Part shown: positions 17,541 through 27,165 of the stretch, piece after piece | Layout of the letters: each line of letters begins with the position of its first letter | How positions within the stretch are numbered: position 1 is the stretch's first letter | NCBI RefSeq assembly: GCF_020782115.1 | Contig: NZ_JAJGMW010000006.1 | Coordinates: forward strand, 1 to 64,000 | DNA from: Leeuwenhoekiella parthenopeia | GTDB taxonomy: Bacteria > Bacteroidota > Bacteroidia > Flavobacteriales > Flavobacteriaceae | Direction of reading: 5' to 3' | Length of the DNA: 64,000 nucleotides | Translations under genes and position numbers: made by a program | The notes under the pieces: generated by a model | The model's input: the letters and a program-made list of their open reading frames with translations, nothing else | What the model was told of the DNA's origin: nothing | Databases searched by the model: none

Positions 17541-19412
17541 TTTAAAAACAAAAGACTCCAACGGTTTTAGATCTACACGCATTTGGCCCTGGCCATTTTC
17601 TACTTTCAAAGTCGTTTTGGTCTCCTTATAAAGTTGGTCGACCATCTTATAATCGCCATTCTTCAAATTCCAGGTTTCAATAATTTCCTGCGGAATCTGA
17701 AGCTCAAAACCATAGGTATCAAACGGACTAAAATTAGTTACCACAACCAGCTTATCGGTGTCAGACCAGCGTACAAAAGAATGTACCCGGTCGTTGTACC
17801 ACTCGGTATTCTGGCGGTTGTGCCAGTGAATATCTGCATACTCCCCCATTATTGCAGAGTTTTGAGTACTGAAAGTCAATAAACGCTTGTAAAAGTCCCG
17901 GAGATCTTTTTCGGCGCCGGTAGATTTACCCCCGTCAAATTTTTTATCATTCACCCAGCGCACTACCGATGGCACACTGCCGTAATCAAAAATGGATGTG
18001 CGCGTAGGATCGCCAAAACCCAAGTCTTCTTTTGCAGGCTCTCCCAGTTCCTGACCAAAATAAATCATCGTGGGCGACGTGCTAATCAGTGTAGAAACCA
18101 CCATCGCCGGCTTACCCTTCAGGGCATCACCTGCAAAGTCCGGACTGGCAATACGCTGCTCGTCGTGATTTTCCAGGAAATGCAGCAAATTGCGGTCTAT
18201 ATCCTTGTGGTAATAGATGATGGGTGCAATCTGATCTGTACTGCAATGGCCCTGCATAACCCGCTTGATGGTGTCATAAAGTTCTACCTTGTCGTAGAGG
18301 TAGTCCATCTTTCCTTTAAAAATATAATCTCTGTAAAGCGACGGATTATAGACTTCTGCCAGAAGAAACGCATCCGGATTTTTCATCTTTACAGACGAAT
18401 TCAAATAACTCCAAAATTCTACAGGAACCATTTCGGCCATATCGTATCTAAAGCCGTCAACTCCTTTGGCTAACCAAAAATGAGCTATGTCTTCAAACTG
18501 TTTCCAGGAAGCAGGGATTTCCTTGTCTTTCCAGAAATCTGCGTGCTTCTGAGCATCCCAATCTCCTGAATCTCCAGGCAGTAGGTTAAAATCCTTATGC
18601 CCGTCAGGACTAATCCCGTAATTTATTTTTACCGTTTCGTACCAGTCGTTTTGATTGGGTTGTGCAGCCCGAGAACCATTTCCCGTCCATTTTGCAGGAG
18701 ATTCATCAAATTTCCCGTCAGCGAGTGGGTGTTGATCGCCACCTAAGGGCACATAACCATTTTGCCAGTTGGGAACTTCAAAAGCTGCACCCGGGATGTA
18801 GTAAAAATTATTGTTCTTAGCATACGCAACCGATGTATCGTCGTTTTTACCAAAAGGAACAGAACCTTTGGGCGTATTTAAGCTTTCGTATTTGCGCGCC
18901 ACATGATTCGGTACGATGTCAATGATGACTTTCATTCCGGCCTCGTGGGTGCGATTGATAAGCGCCTCAAATTCCTCCATACGCTTTGCGGGATCAACCG
19001 CCATATCGGGATCAACCTGATAGTAATCTTTCACGGCATAGGGCGAACCGGCGCGGCCTTTAACCACATCGGGATCGTCGTTTGAAATTCCATATTGGGT
19101 ATAATCGGTGATTACCGCGTGATGCGGAACGCCGGTGTACCAGATGTAAGTGGTCCCCAGGTCTTTAATCGCCTGTAAAGCTTCGGGTGTAAAATCATTA
19201 AACTTCCCTACCCCGTTTTCTTCAAGGGTTCCCCAGGGTTTATTGGTCGTGTTGGTATTTCCGAAAAGACGGGTAAAAACATGATAAACGACTTCCTTTT
19301 TGGGTGCATTTTCAGTTTTCATAGTAGGTTTAGGTTCTGTAGTGTCGGTTTGATTTTGATTTTTACAGCTGAAAAATACAGCAAAAGCAAGCAGTAGCAG
19401 TTGTTTTTTCAT
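17532..19412 (-). CDS. GH13 alpha-amylase-family enzyme, lipoprotein
   Basis: 626 aa. A lipoprotein signal ends FFSC (Cys 16). GH13 conserved regions are present: DIVPNH (residues 165-170), GFRYDMAEMV with nucleophile D324, LLAEVYN with acid/base E353 and FLENHDEQR with the third Asp near 415. It is probably a periplasmic or surface enzyme acting on maltodextrins brought in by the Sus system. It is encoded directly behind the second GH13 gene (4-bp gap), so both are in one unit downstream of the LacI-type regulator. Confidence 0.92.
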   Translation of the reverse strand: MKKQLLLLAFAVFFSCKNQNQTDTTEPKPTMKTENAPKKEVVYHVFTRLFGNTNTTNKPWGTLEENGVGKFNDFTPEALQAIKDLGTTYIWYTGVPHHAVITDYTQYGISNDDPDVVKGRAGSPYAVKDYYQVDPDMAVDPAKRMEEFEALINRTHEAGMKVIIDIVPNHVARKYESLNTPKGSVPFGKNDDTSVAYAKNNNFYYIPGAAFEVPNWQNGYVPLGGDQHPLADGKFDESPAKWTGNGSRAAQPNQNDWYETVKINYGISPDGHKDFNLLPGDSGDWDAQKHADFWKDKEIPASWKQFEDIAHFWLAKGVDGFRYDMAEMVPVEFWSYLNSSVKMKNPDAFLLAEVYNPSLYRDYIFKGKMDYLYDKVELYDTIKRVMQGHCSTDQIAPIIYYHKDIDRNLLHFLENHDEQRIASPDFAGDALKGKPAMVVSTLISTSPTMIYFGQELGEPAKEDLGFGDPTRTSIFDYGSVPSVVRWVNDKKFDGGKSTGAEKDLRDFYKRLLTFSTQNSAIMGEYADIHWHNRQNTEWYNDRVHSFVRWSDTDKLVVVTNFSPFDTYGFELQIPQEIIETWNLKNGDYKMVDQLYKETKTTLKVENGQGQMRVDLKPLESFVFKLD

Positions 19413-19416
19413 AGAA

Positions 19417-21270
19417 CTAGCGCGTTAAATTGATGATCATTGGCGTTCGCGGCATCACCGAAAGCGTATCAGTCAGCTGAAGCGCTTTTCCTGTAAGCAG
19501 TTCGAGACCCTGCTTATGCCCCGCCAGTCCTTCGTTAAAACGCTCTAAATCGAGCGTTTGCTTTTTCCTGCTCAGGTTTAAGATCACCATAACCCGGTCT
19601 CCTTCCGCATTGTAGCGGAAATAAACATATAGATTTTTATCGGGAACATACTGCAGCAGTTTACCGGTATGTACCACAGGATTGGCTTTTCGCCAGTTAA
19701 ACAACTTCTTCGAAAAGTTGAAGTACTGCTCCTGATAGGCATTACGGCCGTTTTTTTCGCTTTGCGGAAGAAAGGCGTTTTGCTTGTCTGCCGGCCAGCC
19801 TCCCGGAAAATCGTGGCGTATATCACCATCGCCTTTATTTTTATCGCCCTGCATGCCAATCTCACTGCCGTAGTACACCTGCGGGATCCCACGGGTGGTG
19901 CAGATAAGGCTCATCGCCAGTTTATAATCTTCAAAAGCGCCCTTTACGCGGGTGTTGAAACGCTGGGTGTCGTGATTTTCGGCAAAGACCAGAATGTTGT
20001 TGGGATTTGGATAGAATAAATCGTTTACAAAATTCTCATACACGCGGATGATGCCCTGATTCCATTGTTCCTCTTCCACAAAAATCTTATCTAGTGCGTC
20101 GTGCAGGGTAAAGTCCATCACGGTAGGTAAATGGGTGTTGTAATCCTGCAAGGCCCCTATTTTACTATCTTTTTGCCAATAGGCGATTTGAGCGGAATCG
20201 TGTAGCCAGACCTCTCCTACGATATTGAAATTGGGGTACTCATCCATCAAAGCTTTGGTCCATTTGGCGATGCCCTGCTTGTGATTGTAACTGTAGGTAT
20301 CTACCCGCAAGCCGTCTAAATCTGCATATTCAACCCACCAAATCGCATTCTGAATGAGGTAGTTAAGCACCAGCGGATTGTTTTGGTTTAAATCGGGCAT
20401 CGTGGGTACAAACCAACCTTCCTCATAGATTTTTTGATCAATCTGCGCCGCGTAGGGGTCAAATTGCGTGGTCATACGATGGTTGGTATTGGTAAACGCA
20501 TCAAACTGGTGAATCCAGTCTCGCGTTGGCAAATCCTGAATAATCCAGTGCTGCAGGCCCCAATGATTGGTCACATAATCGTGAATGAGTTTCATACCCC
20601 GTTTGTGCAATTCGGTAGACAGCTGCACATAGTCTTCGTTGCTGCCGTAACGCGGGTCTATAGCGTAAACATCGCTCTGGGCATAGCCGTGATAGGAATA
20701 AGCCTCGTCATCATCTTCACAAAGCGGCGTACTCCAGATCGCAGTCGCGCCCAGATCTTTTAAATAATCGAGATGGTCTATGATTCCTTTGATATCGCCA
20801 CCGTGACGGCCGTCGGGTTTGGTGCGATCTGCCTTTTCGACCATTTTAGGATGCGAGTCGCCCGCAGGGTTTCCGTTTGCAAAGCGATCGGGCATCAGTA
20901 AATAGATCAGGTCTGCATTGTCAAAACCTTTTCGCAAAGCGGAATGTTCACGTCGCTTTTTAAAGGAATAAGGCTGTTTAATTTGTGGGCTTCCCTCCTT
21001 TTGAAAGCGCAACTCGTAATCGCCTGCTGCTACCGAAGCACTGTTGATGGTCACAAAAAGGTAGTTGGGATTTTCGGTTTTGGTTACTTCAAGAATGGGC
21101 ATTTCTGCCGAAGCTTCCACCTCGTACGAAGCGATATCCTTACCGTACACCAGAAGCTGCAAACTGTCGCGTTGCATACCTTCCCACCAGAAGGGCGGTT
21201 CAACACGTGCTATCTGAGCCTGAGCCATTACCGAAAATACTAAGAGAATACCTAAAGAAAAGTTTTTCAT
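19417..21270 (-). CDS. GH13 neopullulanase/cyclomaltodextrinase-like enzyme (SusA-like)
   Basis: About 617 aa from the ATG at 21270 (a second ATG at 21276 adds two residues; MKNFSLGILLVFSVMAQAQ is a normal Sec signal). Residues 22-105 form the N-terminal beta domain found in cyclomaltodextrinases. The GH13 barrel follows, with YVTNHWG (region I), DGLRVDTYSY (nucleophile Asp near 325), NIVGEVWL (acid/base Glu) and FAENHDTQRF (third Asp). This is the layout of periplasmic SusA, which cuts imported maltooligosaccharides. A hairpin (21281-21298) lies just upstream of the start. Confidence 0.92.
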   Translation of the reverse strand: MKNFSLGILLVFSVMAQAQIARVEPPFWWEGMQRDSLQLLVYGKDIASYEVEASAEMPILEVTKTENPNYLFVTINSASVAAGDYELRFQKEGSPQIKQPYSFKKRREHSALRKGFDNADLIYLLMPDRFANGNPAGDSHPKMVEKADRTKPDGRHGGDIKGIIDHLDYLKDLGATAIWSTPLCEDDDEAYSYHGYAQSDVYAIDPRYGSNEDYVQLSTELHKRGMKLIHDYVTNHWGLQHWIIQDLPTRDWIHQFDAFTNTNHRMTTQFDPYAAQIDQKIYEEGWFVPTMPDLNQNNPLVLNYLIQNAIWWVEYADLDGLRVDTYSYNHKQGIAKWTKALMDEYPNFNIVGEVWLHDSAQIAYWQKDSKIGALQDYNTHLPTVMDFTLHDALDKIFVEEEQWNQGIIRVYENFVNDLFYPNPNNILVFAENHDTQRFNTRVKGAFEDYKLAMSLICTTRGIPQVYYGSEIGMQGDKNKGDGDIRHDFPGGWPADKQNAFLPQSEKNGRNAYQEQYFNFSKKLFNWRKANPVVHTGKLLQYVPDKNLYVYFRYNAEGDRVMVILNLSRKKQTLDLERFNEGLAGHKQGLELLTGKALQLTDTLSVMPRTPMIINLTR

Positions 21271-21280
21271 ATACACCGTT

Positions 21281-21298
21281 TTACCCCAGCGGGGTTTA
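21281..21298 (-). promoter_or_regulatory. Short GC hairpin before the SusA-like gene
   Basis: ACCCC-AGC-GGGGT flanked by T/A runs forms a compact hairpin 11-28 bp upstream of the start codon and about 70 bp past the regulator's stop. It could be a weak terminator for the regulator gene or an RNA element near the ribosome entry site. No T tract follows on the minus strand, so strong termination is unlikely. Confidence 0.35.
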
Positions 21299-21366
21299 GA
21301 CTAAAAATCGTGTGTGAAAAGAAAAGTGAGCGTAAATATAAACAATTATACGTATTGTTCAGGATT

Positions 21367-22392
21367 TCAATTGAGGTTGGTTGAATCCCGCTCTACCAGT
21401 GAAGTGGTGATTACTGTGGTTCTGAAATTTTCCTCGGTAACGTCAGATTCTAAACGTTCTATAAGCATACCGGCAGCGGCTTTACCAATCTCAACTCCGT
21501 GCTGGTCTACCGCCGTAATACTGGGGGTTGCATACTTTAGCAATTTTCCGTCTGAGAACCCAATAATGGCAACCTCATCAGGTATACGCTTACCGGCTTC
21601 CTGAAGCAGTTTCATCGCAATAACCGCAAAGATTTCATTTACTCCCAAAACCGCATCAAAGGTTTCGTTAGTAACGAGTTGGCGTATCTTATCTTCTGCT
21701 TCATCAACGTGATCTACCGTTACAATAAGCGCGTCTGCCACAGCAAGATCGTGATCGGCCAGTGCTTTTTTATAGCCCTCTTTTCGCAAATACCCTACGC
21801 TGATGTGGTCTTGTGTTGTGATGAGCGCGATGCGGCGGCATCCCTTTTCGACCAGGTGACTCACGGCAGTATAGGCTCCGCGCATATCGTCTACAATCAC
21901 TTTATCGCTTATAACCTTATCGGTAACGCGATCTATCATTACCAGAGGCATTCCCTGATTTTCGACCTCAACCAGATGCTTATAATCGTCTTTTAGCTGC
22001 GTTTCTTTAGAAAGTGAAATGATAAAACCGTCTACAATTCCGCCCTGCGCAAACATTTCCATACTGAGTACCTCTTTCTCAAAAGATTCGTTGGAAACAC
22101 ACACCAAAACATTGTAGCCGCGTTGATGCGCCACTTCCTCAACTCCTTTAAGCACTGTGGTAAAGAAGTCGTGGGTAATTTCGGGGATGATGAGAGCGAT
22201 GTGTTTGGTGCGCTGATTGAGCAGGCTAACCGCAATATTGTTGGGTTTATAATTGTAAAGCTTGGCAAAAGCCTGAACTTTCTGCCGGGTGTCCTCGCCT
22301 ATTTCCGGGTTGTTTTTGAGTGATTTAGAGACCGTAGAGATCGAGACATCCAGTTCTTTAGCAATATCCTTTAAGGTAATTTTTCGTTTCAT
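21367..22392 (-). CDS. LacI-family transcriptional regulator of the alpha-glucan locus
   Basis: 341 aa from the ATG at 22392, chosen because MKRKITLKDIAKELDVSIST is the normal LacI start; a frame extension to 22425 adds 11 unlikely residues. The N-terminal helix-turn-helix (ITLKDIAKELDVSISTVSKS) and hinge (YKPNNIAVSLLNQ) are followed by a periplasmic-binding-type sensor domain (IALIIPEITHDFF...). Flavobacteria commonly control maltose/starch loci with a LacI-type protein instead of SusR. It is divergent from susC, and a 16-bp palindrome lies between them. Confidence 0.93.
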   Translation of the reverse strand: MKRKITLKDIAKELDVSISTVSKSLKNNPEIGEDTRQKVQAFAKLYNYKPNNIAVSLLNQRTKHIALIIPEITHDFFTTVLKGVEEVAHQRGYNVLVCVSNESFEKEVLSMEMFAQGGIVDGFIISLSKETQLKDDYKHLVEVENQGMPLVMIDRVTDKVISDKVIVDDMRGAYTAVSHLVEKGCRRIALITTQDHISVGYLRKEGYKKALADHDLAVADALIVTVDHVDEAEDKIRQLVTNETFDAVLGVNEIFAVIAMKLLQEAGKRIPDEVAIIGFSDGKLLKYATPSITAVDQHGVEIGKAAAGMLIERLESDVTEENFRTTVITTSLVERDSTNLN

Positions 22393-22480
22393 AGCTGCAT
22401 TCGGGTTAACATAAACCTTTCCCAATTTTTAGAAAAAAGCCAGAATTTTTCAGGTTATCTGAATTTTAAAACTTTTCAAC

Positions 22481-22496
22481 ACTCTAACGTTAGAGT
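22481..22496. promoter_or_regulatory. Candidate operator for the LacI-type regulator
   Basis: ACTCTAACGTTAGAGT is a 16-bp perfect palindrome with a central CG, the usual symmetry of LacI-family operators. It sits in the intergenic region between the regulator (start 22392) and susC (start 22613), 117 bp before susC. The sequence fact is direct; binding is inferred from position and family. I did not see a second copy before the GH13 genes. Confidence 0.65.
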
Positions 22497-22612
22497 TAGT
22501 TGTAGAACTGCAATCTATAAAATATTAACAACCTCATTTGCTAAATTCGCAATGTGAAGTGAAAAAAATAGAGTAAACTAACACAAAAACGCAGTTCAAT
22601 TCAAACAATTTT

Positions 22613-25531
22613 ATGAAAATTTTATTAAAAGGAGTATTGTTTCTCTTGCTGTTTTTGCCAATTACATCGATTGCGCAATCAACAGTGAAGGGAACAGTAG
22701 TTGATGCTACCGGGCAAATGCCAATTCCCGGAGTGAATGTTCTTGTTGAAGGAACGACAAATGGTACAACAACAGACTTTGATGGTAACTACACGCTTAC
22801 CGGTGTAGGTGATGGAGCAACGATTAGTTTTTCGTATTTGGGTTTTAGAACTCAAACGATTCCGTTTACGGGCCAGTCAAACATTGATGTAACCCTGACC
22901 GAAGATGCCGCAGAACTCGATGCCGTCGTGGTGGTTGGTTATGGTACTACAACCAAGAAAGATTTGACCGGGTCTGTTTCTCTTGTTGGTGAAAAAGACT
23001 TCAACAAAGGGAATAACGTAACCGCAGAAAATCTTTTAAATGGTCGCGTTGCAGGTCTTACCATCAATACCGGAGGTTCACCGGGTGCAGGTTCTGAAAT
23101 ACGAATCCGCGGTGGAGCTTCTCTTAATGCGTCAAACAACCCGTTGATCGTTATCGACGGTCTTCCTATTAATAATGTGGCCAGTGGCGGACGTTCGGTG
23201 CTGTCTTCAATAAACCCTGCCGATATCGAATCCTTTTCGGTTTTAAAGGATGCTTCCGCAGCTGCGATTTATGGGAACCGGGGTGCTAACGGGGTAATTA
23301 TTATTACCACCAAAAAAGGGAAACAGGGCTTAAAAGTGAATTTTGACAGCCAGGCTAGTGTTGCCCGTCTTACCGATAAAATTGACATCTTTAATGCGAA
23401 CGAGTACCGAAGCCTTATCAATGAGCGTTTCCCCAATCAAACCGGATTCCTGGGTAATGCCAACACAGACTGGCAGGATGCCATCTATCAGGATGCGTTT
23501 TCGTCTCAGCATAACCTTTCGGTAAGTGGTAATCTTGCAGGTAATCTGCCTGCACGACTTTCAATAGGCCGTGCCGATCAGGAAGGTTTACGTAAAACCT
23601 CTTCTTTTGAGCGTACCACTACATCGCTTTCGCTTAACCCACGTTTTTTTGACGGGTCTTTAAAAATTGATTTCAATGCCAACTTAAGCTGGGAGCGCAA
23701 CCGCTTTGCTCCGGGTGTGGAAGGAAATGCTTTTCAGTTTAACCCTACTCAGCCTATTTATGATCCAACTTCGCGTTATGGAGGCTTCTATGAATACCGT
23801 GATGAGAATGGGGTTGCTTTAGGAAACGTACCGCGCAACCCGGTTGCCCAATTGATGCAAACACAGGATATTGCCAGCGTACGCCGCTACTACGGAAACT
23901 TTAAAGTGGACTATAAGCTTCCGTTTTATGAGCCCTTACGCGCCGTGGTAAACCTGGGGATCGACAACAGCGAGTCTGACCGCTTTTTTGAAATAGACCG
24001 AAACAGTGCTTTAGGAACAAACGCTCAGGAAGGTGAAGAATTGGGAAATCGCTCAGATACCGATTTTAAATCGTCTAACCGCTTGTTAGATGCCTATCTG
24101 GTGCATACCAAAGCTTTTGGAGATTTCAATACCGAAATAACTGCCGGTTATTCCTATCAGATTTTTGAAAATGAAAACTTTACAACAGGAAACGTAAGAG
24201 ACCCAAATGCCGCTCCACCGGAGCTTACTTTAGATCCGGATGTGGTTTTACTGGCTTATTTCGCCCGTGGTAACTTTAACTACAAACAGAAGTATTTCTT
24301 AAGCGCTTCGATACGACGAGATGGTACTTCTAGATTTGGTGAGGATGAGCGCTTTGGGTATTTCCCTGCGATCTCCGGTGCGTGGCAACTATCTGATGAA
24401 GATTTCTTAAAAGAATCAAATACAGTCAGTCTATTGAAATTAAGAGCGGGCTATGGTATCACCGGGCAGCAGGACATTGGCTCTGCATATGACTATCTTG
24501 CCCGATACGGTCTTGGTAACGCCATTTCGCAATACCAGTTTGGTGATCAGTATTACACCATTGGTCAGCCCTTCTACCGTAATGCAGGTATTAAATGGGA
24601 AGAAATAACCGAATACAACCTGGGTCTGGATTATGGCTTCTTAAACGGAAAACTAAGCGGTTCGCTTGACTTCTTCCGTAAAGAATCTGATGATTTGCTT
24701 TCTCAGGCACCTGTACCTGATGGAGTAAACTTCTCTAACCAGGGCTTCCAGAACATCGGTAAATTTACCACTCAGGGTATTGAATTTGTTGTGGATTATA
24801 ATCTGGCTTCCAATGAAGACTTTAACTGGAATGTCAATTACAACATAACCTATATAGACCGTGAGATAGATCGTCTTGCTTTTGGTCAGGACATTCTGGT
24901 ACAGGGTATTGCCGGAGGTACCGGTAACACCATACAGGTTCAGCGTCAGGGTTTTGCTCCTAACTCGTTCTTTGTTTACCGTCAGCTTTACGATACAGCA
25001 GGTCAACCTATAGAAGGGGCTTATGTTGACGTAAACGGCGATGGCATCCTAAATGATGAGGATAAATACATCGCCGGCAATGGTCGCGCAGATGTTACCA
25101 TGGGCTTTCAATCTTCTATGAATTATAAGAATTGGGATTTCAGCTTCAACATGCGCGCCAGTTTTGGAAATGATATTTACAACAACGTAAATTCAGGTAA
25201 TGCCCAGTATGGCAACGTGTTTAGAACGGTATTAAACAATGTTCCTACTCAGGTTTTGGAATCTGATTTTGTGAATACTCCGGATGTGATTCTTTCTGAT
25301 TATTATTTAGAAGATGCAGATTTCCTTAGAATGGATAACATCACTCTGGGTTACACTTTTGACGAGGATAAAATGGGTAAAGGAACTTTACGCTTATGGA
25401 CCGGGGTTCAAAATGTATTTGTAATAACAGACTATTCAGGTCTTGACCCTGAAATAACTAACAACGGTGTAGACAATACCATCTTCCCACGTGGTCGCAC
25501 CTTCTTATTTGGATTGAATTATGGATTTTAA
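22613..25531 (+). CDS. SusC-like TonB-dependent outer-membrane transporter
   Basis: 972 aa. A signal peptide ends PITSIAQ (about residue 22). A carboxypeptidase-regulatory-like domain follows (TVKGTVVDATGQMPIPGVNV to about residue 100), then a plug domain (ENLLNGRVAGLTI, IRIRGGASLNASNNPLIVID, AAIYGNRGANGVIIITTKKG), then a 22-strand barrel ending in FLFGLNYGF with terminal Phe. With the adjacent SusD it imports oligosaccharides, here probably alpha-glucans given the GH13 and SusE/F neighbours. It is first gene of susC-D-E-F, divergent from the LacI gene. Confidence 0.95.
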   Translation: MKILLKGVLFLLLFLPITSIAQSTVKGTVVDATGQMPIPGVNVLVEGTTNGTTTDFDGNYTLTGVGDGATISFSYLGFRTQTIPFTGQSNIDVTLTEDAAELDAVVVVGYGTTTKKDLTGSVSLVGEKDFNKGNNVTAENLLNGRVAGLTINTGGSPGAGSEIRIRGGASLNASNNPLIVIDGLPINNVASGGRSVLSSINPADIESFSVLKDASAAAIYGNRGANGVIIITTKKGKQGLKVNFDSQASVARLTDKIDIFNANEYRSLINERFPNQTGFLGNANTDWQDAIYQDAFSSQHNLSVSGNLAGNLPARLSIGRADQEGLRKTSSFERTTTSLSLNPRFFDGSLKIDFNANLSWERNRFAPGVEGNAFQFNPTQPIYDPTSRYGGFYEYRDENGVALGNVPRNPVAQLMQTQDIASVRRYYGNFKVDYKLPFYEPLRAVVNLGIDNSESDRFFEIDRNSALGTNAQEGEELGNRSDTDFKSSNRLLDAYLVHTKAFGDFNTEITAGYSYQIFENENFTTGNVRDPNAAPPELTLDPDVVLLAYFARGNFNYKQKYFLSASIRRDGTSRFGEDERFGYFPAISGAWQLSDEDFLKESNTVSLLKLRAGYGITGQQDIGSAYDYLARYGLGNAISQYQFGDQYYTIGQPFYRNAGIKWEEITEYNLGLDYGFLNGKLSGSLDFFRKESDDLLSQAPVPDGVNFSNQGFQNIGKFTTQGIEFVVDYNLASNEDFNWNVNYNITYIDREIDRLAFGQDILVQGIAGGTGNTIQVQRQGFAPNSFFVYRQLYDTAGQPIEGAYVDVNGDGILNDEDKYIAGNGRADVTMGFQSSMNYKNWDFSFNMRASFGNDIYNNVNSGNAQYGNVFRTVLNNVPTQVLESDFVNTPDVILSDYYLEDADFLRMDNITLGYTFDEDKMGKGTLRLWTGVQNVFVITDYSGLDPEITNNGVDNTIFPRGRTFLFGLNYGF

Positions 25532-25541
25532 ACTAAAAAAT

Positions 25542-27146
25542 ATGCTCAAATTAAAAACATTCGCCTGTTTGCTTCTCCTGGGAGGTGCATTTCTTTCGTG
25601 CGAATCGGACTTAGACGTTACTCCTCAGGACGACGATGAGCTGCTTGCTGATGGTTTCTTTGAGACCGAAGGAGCCTATAAACAAGCTCTTGCCGGGGTT
25701 TACGCTAACCTGAGTTTAACAAGTACCACCGATCCGGGAGGTTCTAACATCGCCGGTCTTGACGCCGGTACCGGGCAGTACATACGCGGTTTGTTTAACC
25801 TGCAAAACCTGTCTACCGATGAAGTGATCTGGACCTATGAAAACGACCCGGGATTACGCGGTATGCAGCGCAACACCTGGAGTTCAGACAATCCGTTGAT
25901 TCTTGGGGTATTTGCCCGGGCCTCCTATGAGATCGCTTTGGCAAACGAATTTCTTAGACAAACTACTTCTGAAAAGCTAAGCAGCAGAGGTGTTAGTGGA
26001 ACCCTGGCCGAAGACATTCAGGTTTACCGTGCAGAAGCCCGTGTTTTGAGAGCTTTGGCTAACTATCACCTGCTTGATATGTTTGGAAAAGCTCCCTTTG
26101 TGACCGAAAATGACGCCGTAGGGTTTGATCAGGTTCCTGAAATCACCGGCAGCGAACTTTTCACTTATATCGAGACCGAATTGACCGAAGCGCTGCCTAA
26201 TCTGGTAGCTGCACGTCAAAACGAATATGCACGCGTTGATCAGGGTGTTGCCAATATGCTTTTGGCCAAGCTTTACCTAAACGCTGAGGTGTACACAGGT
26301 ACTGCGCGTTATGCAGATTGTGTTGAAGTATGTGAGACCCTTATTGGAAGTGGCTACAGCCTTACCCCTAATTATCTGTTCAACTTTATGGCAGATAACA
26401 ATTCTAACGGCGCTCAAAATGAAATCATTTTCCCTGTAGTTAATGATGGTGCTCGAACGCAGAATTTTGGTGGTACCACGATCATCATTCAGGGTGAGGT
26501 GGGAATTCCTGAAAACAACGGGGAAAGCCTGGGCGTAAACCCAACCGGTTTTGGTGGTTTATTCCGCGTAAGACCCGAGTTTGCACGTCTGTTTACTGCA
26601 AACCCCTTGTATCAAAATGATGCCCGTAATACCCTTATTACTCAGGATCGTCCTATAGAAATTGATAATATTGGCAATACAGCACAGGGATATTTGATCA
26701 CCAAGTTTTCAAACCGTACCTCAACCGGTGGTTCTGGTAGCGACCGTACCTTTACCGATACTGATTATCCGTTGTTTCGTTACGCAGACGTACTTTTAAT
26801 GTATGCCGAAGCTGTACTGCGCGGAGGTGGCGGTTCAGAAAGCCTGGCGCTGCAATACGTTAACGACCTGCGCGAGCGTGCTTTCGGGGATACTTCGGGC
26901 AACATCACCCAGGCACAACTTACGCTAGACTTTTTACTGGATGAACGCTCGCGTGAATTATACTGGGAAAGTCACCGCAGACAGGATTTAATCCGTTTTG
27001 GAGTCTATACCGGCAGCAGCTATTTATGGTCCTACAAAGGCGGACCCCAATCAGGTACTTCTATTCCTGAATTCAGAAATCGCTTTCCGGTACCCAACCA
27101 GAGTTTGTCTTCCAATGCAAACCTTTCGCAAAACACCGGCTATTAG
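25542..27146 (+). CDS. SusD/RagB-like substrate-binding lipoprotein
   Basis: 534 aa from the ATG at 25542, 10 bp after susC stops. The upstream ATG at 25521 overlaps susC and would spoil the signal peptide. MLKLKTFACLLLLGGAFLSC is a lipoprotein signal with the Cys at residue 20. The body shows the RagB/SusD hallmarks: EDIQVYRAEARVLRALANYHLLDMFG in the TPR-like part and YPLFRYADVLLMYAEA and ERSRELYWESHRRQDLIRFG near the end. It forms the lid over SusC and binds the glucan before transport. Confidence 0.95.
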   Translation: MLKLKTFACLLLLGGAFLSCESDLDVTPQDDDELLADGFFETEGAYKQALAGVYANLSLTSTTDPGGSNIAGLDAGTGQYIRGLFNLQNLSTDEVIWTYENDPGLRGMQRNTWSSDNPLILGVFARASYEIALANEFLRQTTSEKLSSRGVSGTLAEDIQVYRAEARVLRALANYHLLDMFGKAPFVTENDAVGFDQVPEITGSELFTYIETELTEALPNLVAARQNEYARVDQGVANMLLAKLYLNAEVYTGTARYADCVEVCETLIGSGYSLTPNYLFNFMADNNSNGAQNEIIFPVVNDGARTQNFGGTTIIIQGEVGIPENNGESLGVNPTGFGGLFRVRPEFARLFTANPLYQNDARNTLITQDRPIEIDNIGNTAQGYLITKFSNRTSTGGSGSDRTFTDTDYPLFRYADVLLMYAEAVLRGGGGSESLALQYVNDLRERAFGDTSGNITQAQLTLDFLLDERSRELYWESHRRQDLIRFGVYTGSSYLWSYKGGPQSGTSIPEFRNRFPVPNQSLSSNANLSQNTGY

Positions 27147-27165
27147 AATTAGAAAATTGTAAACT

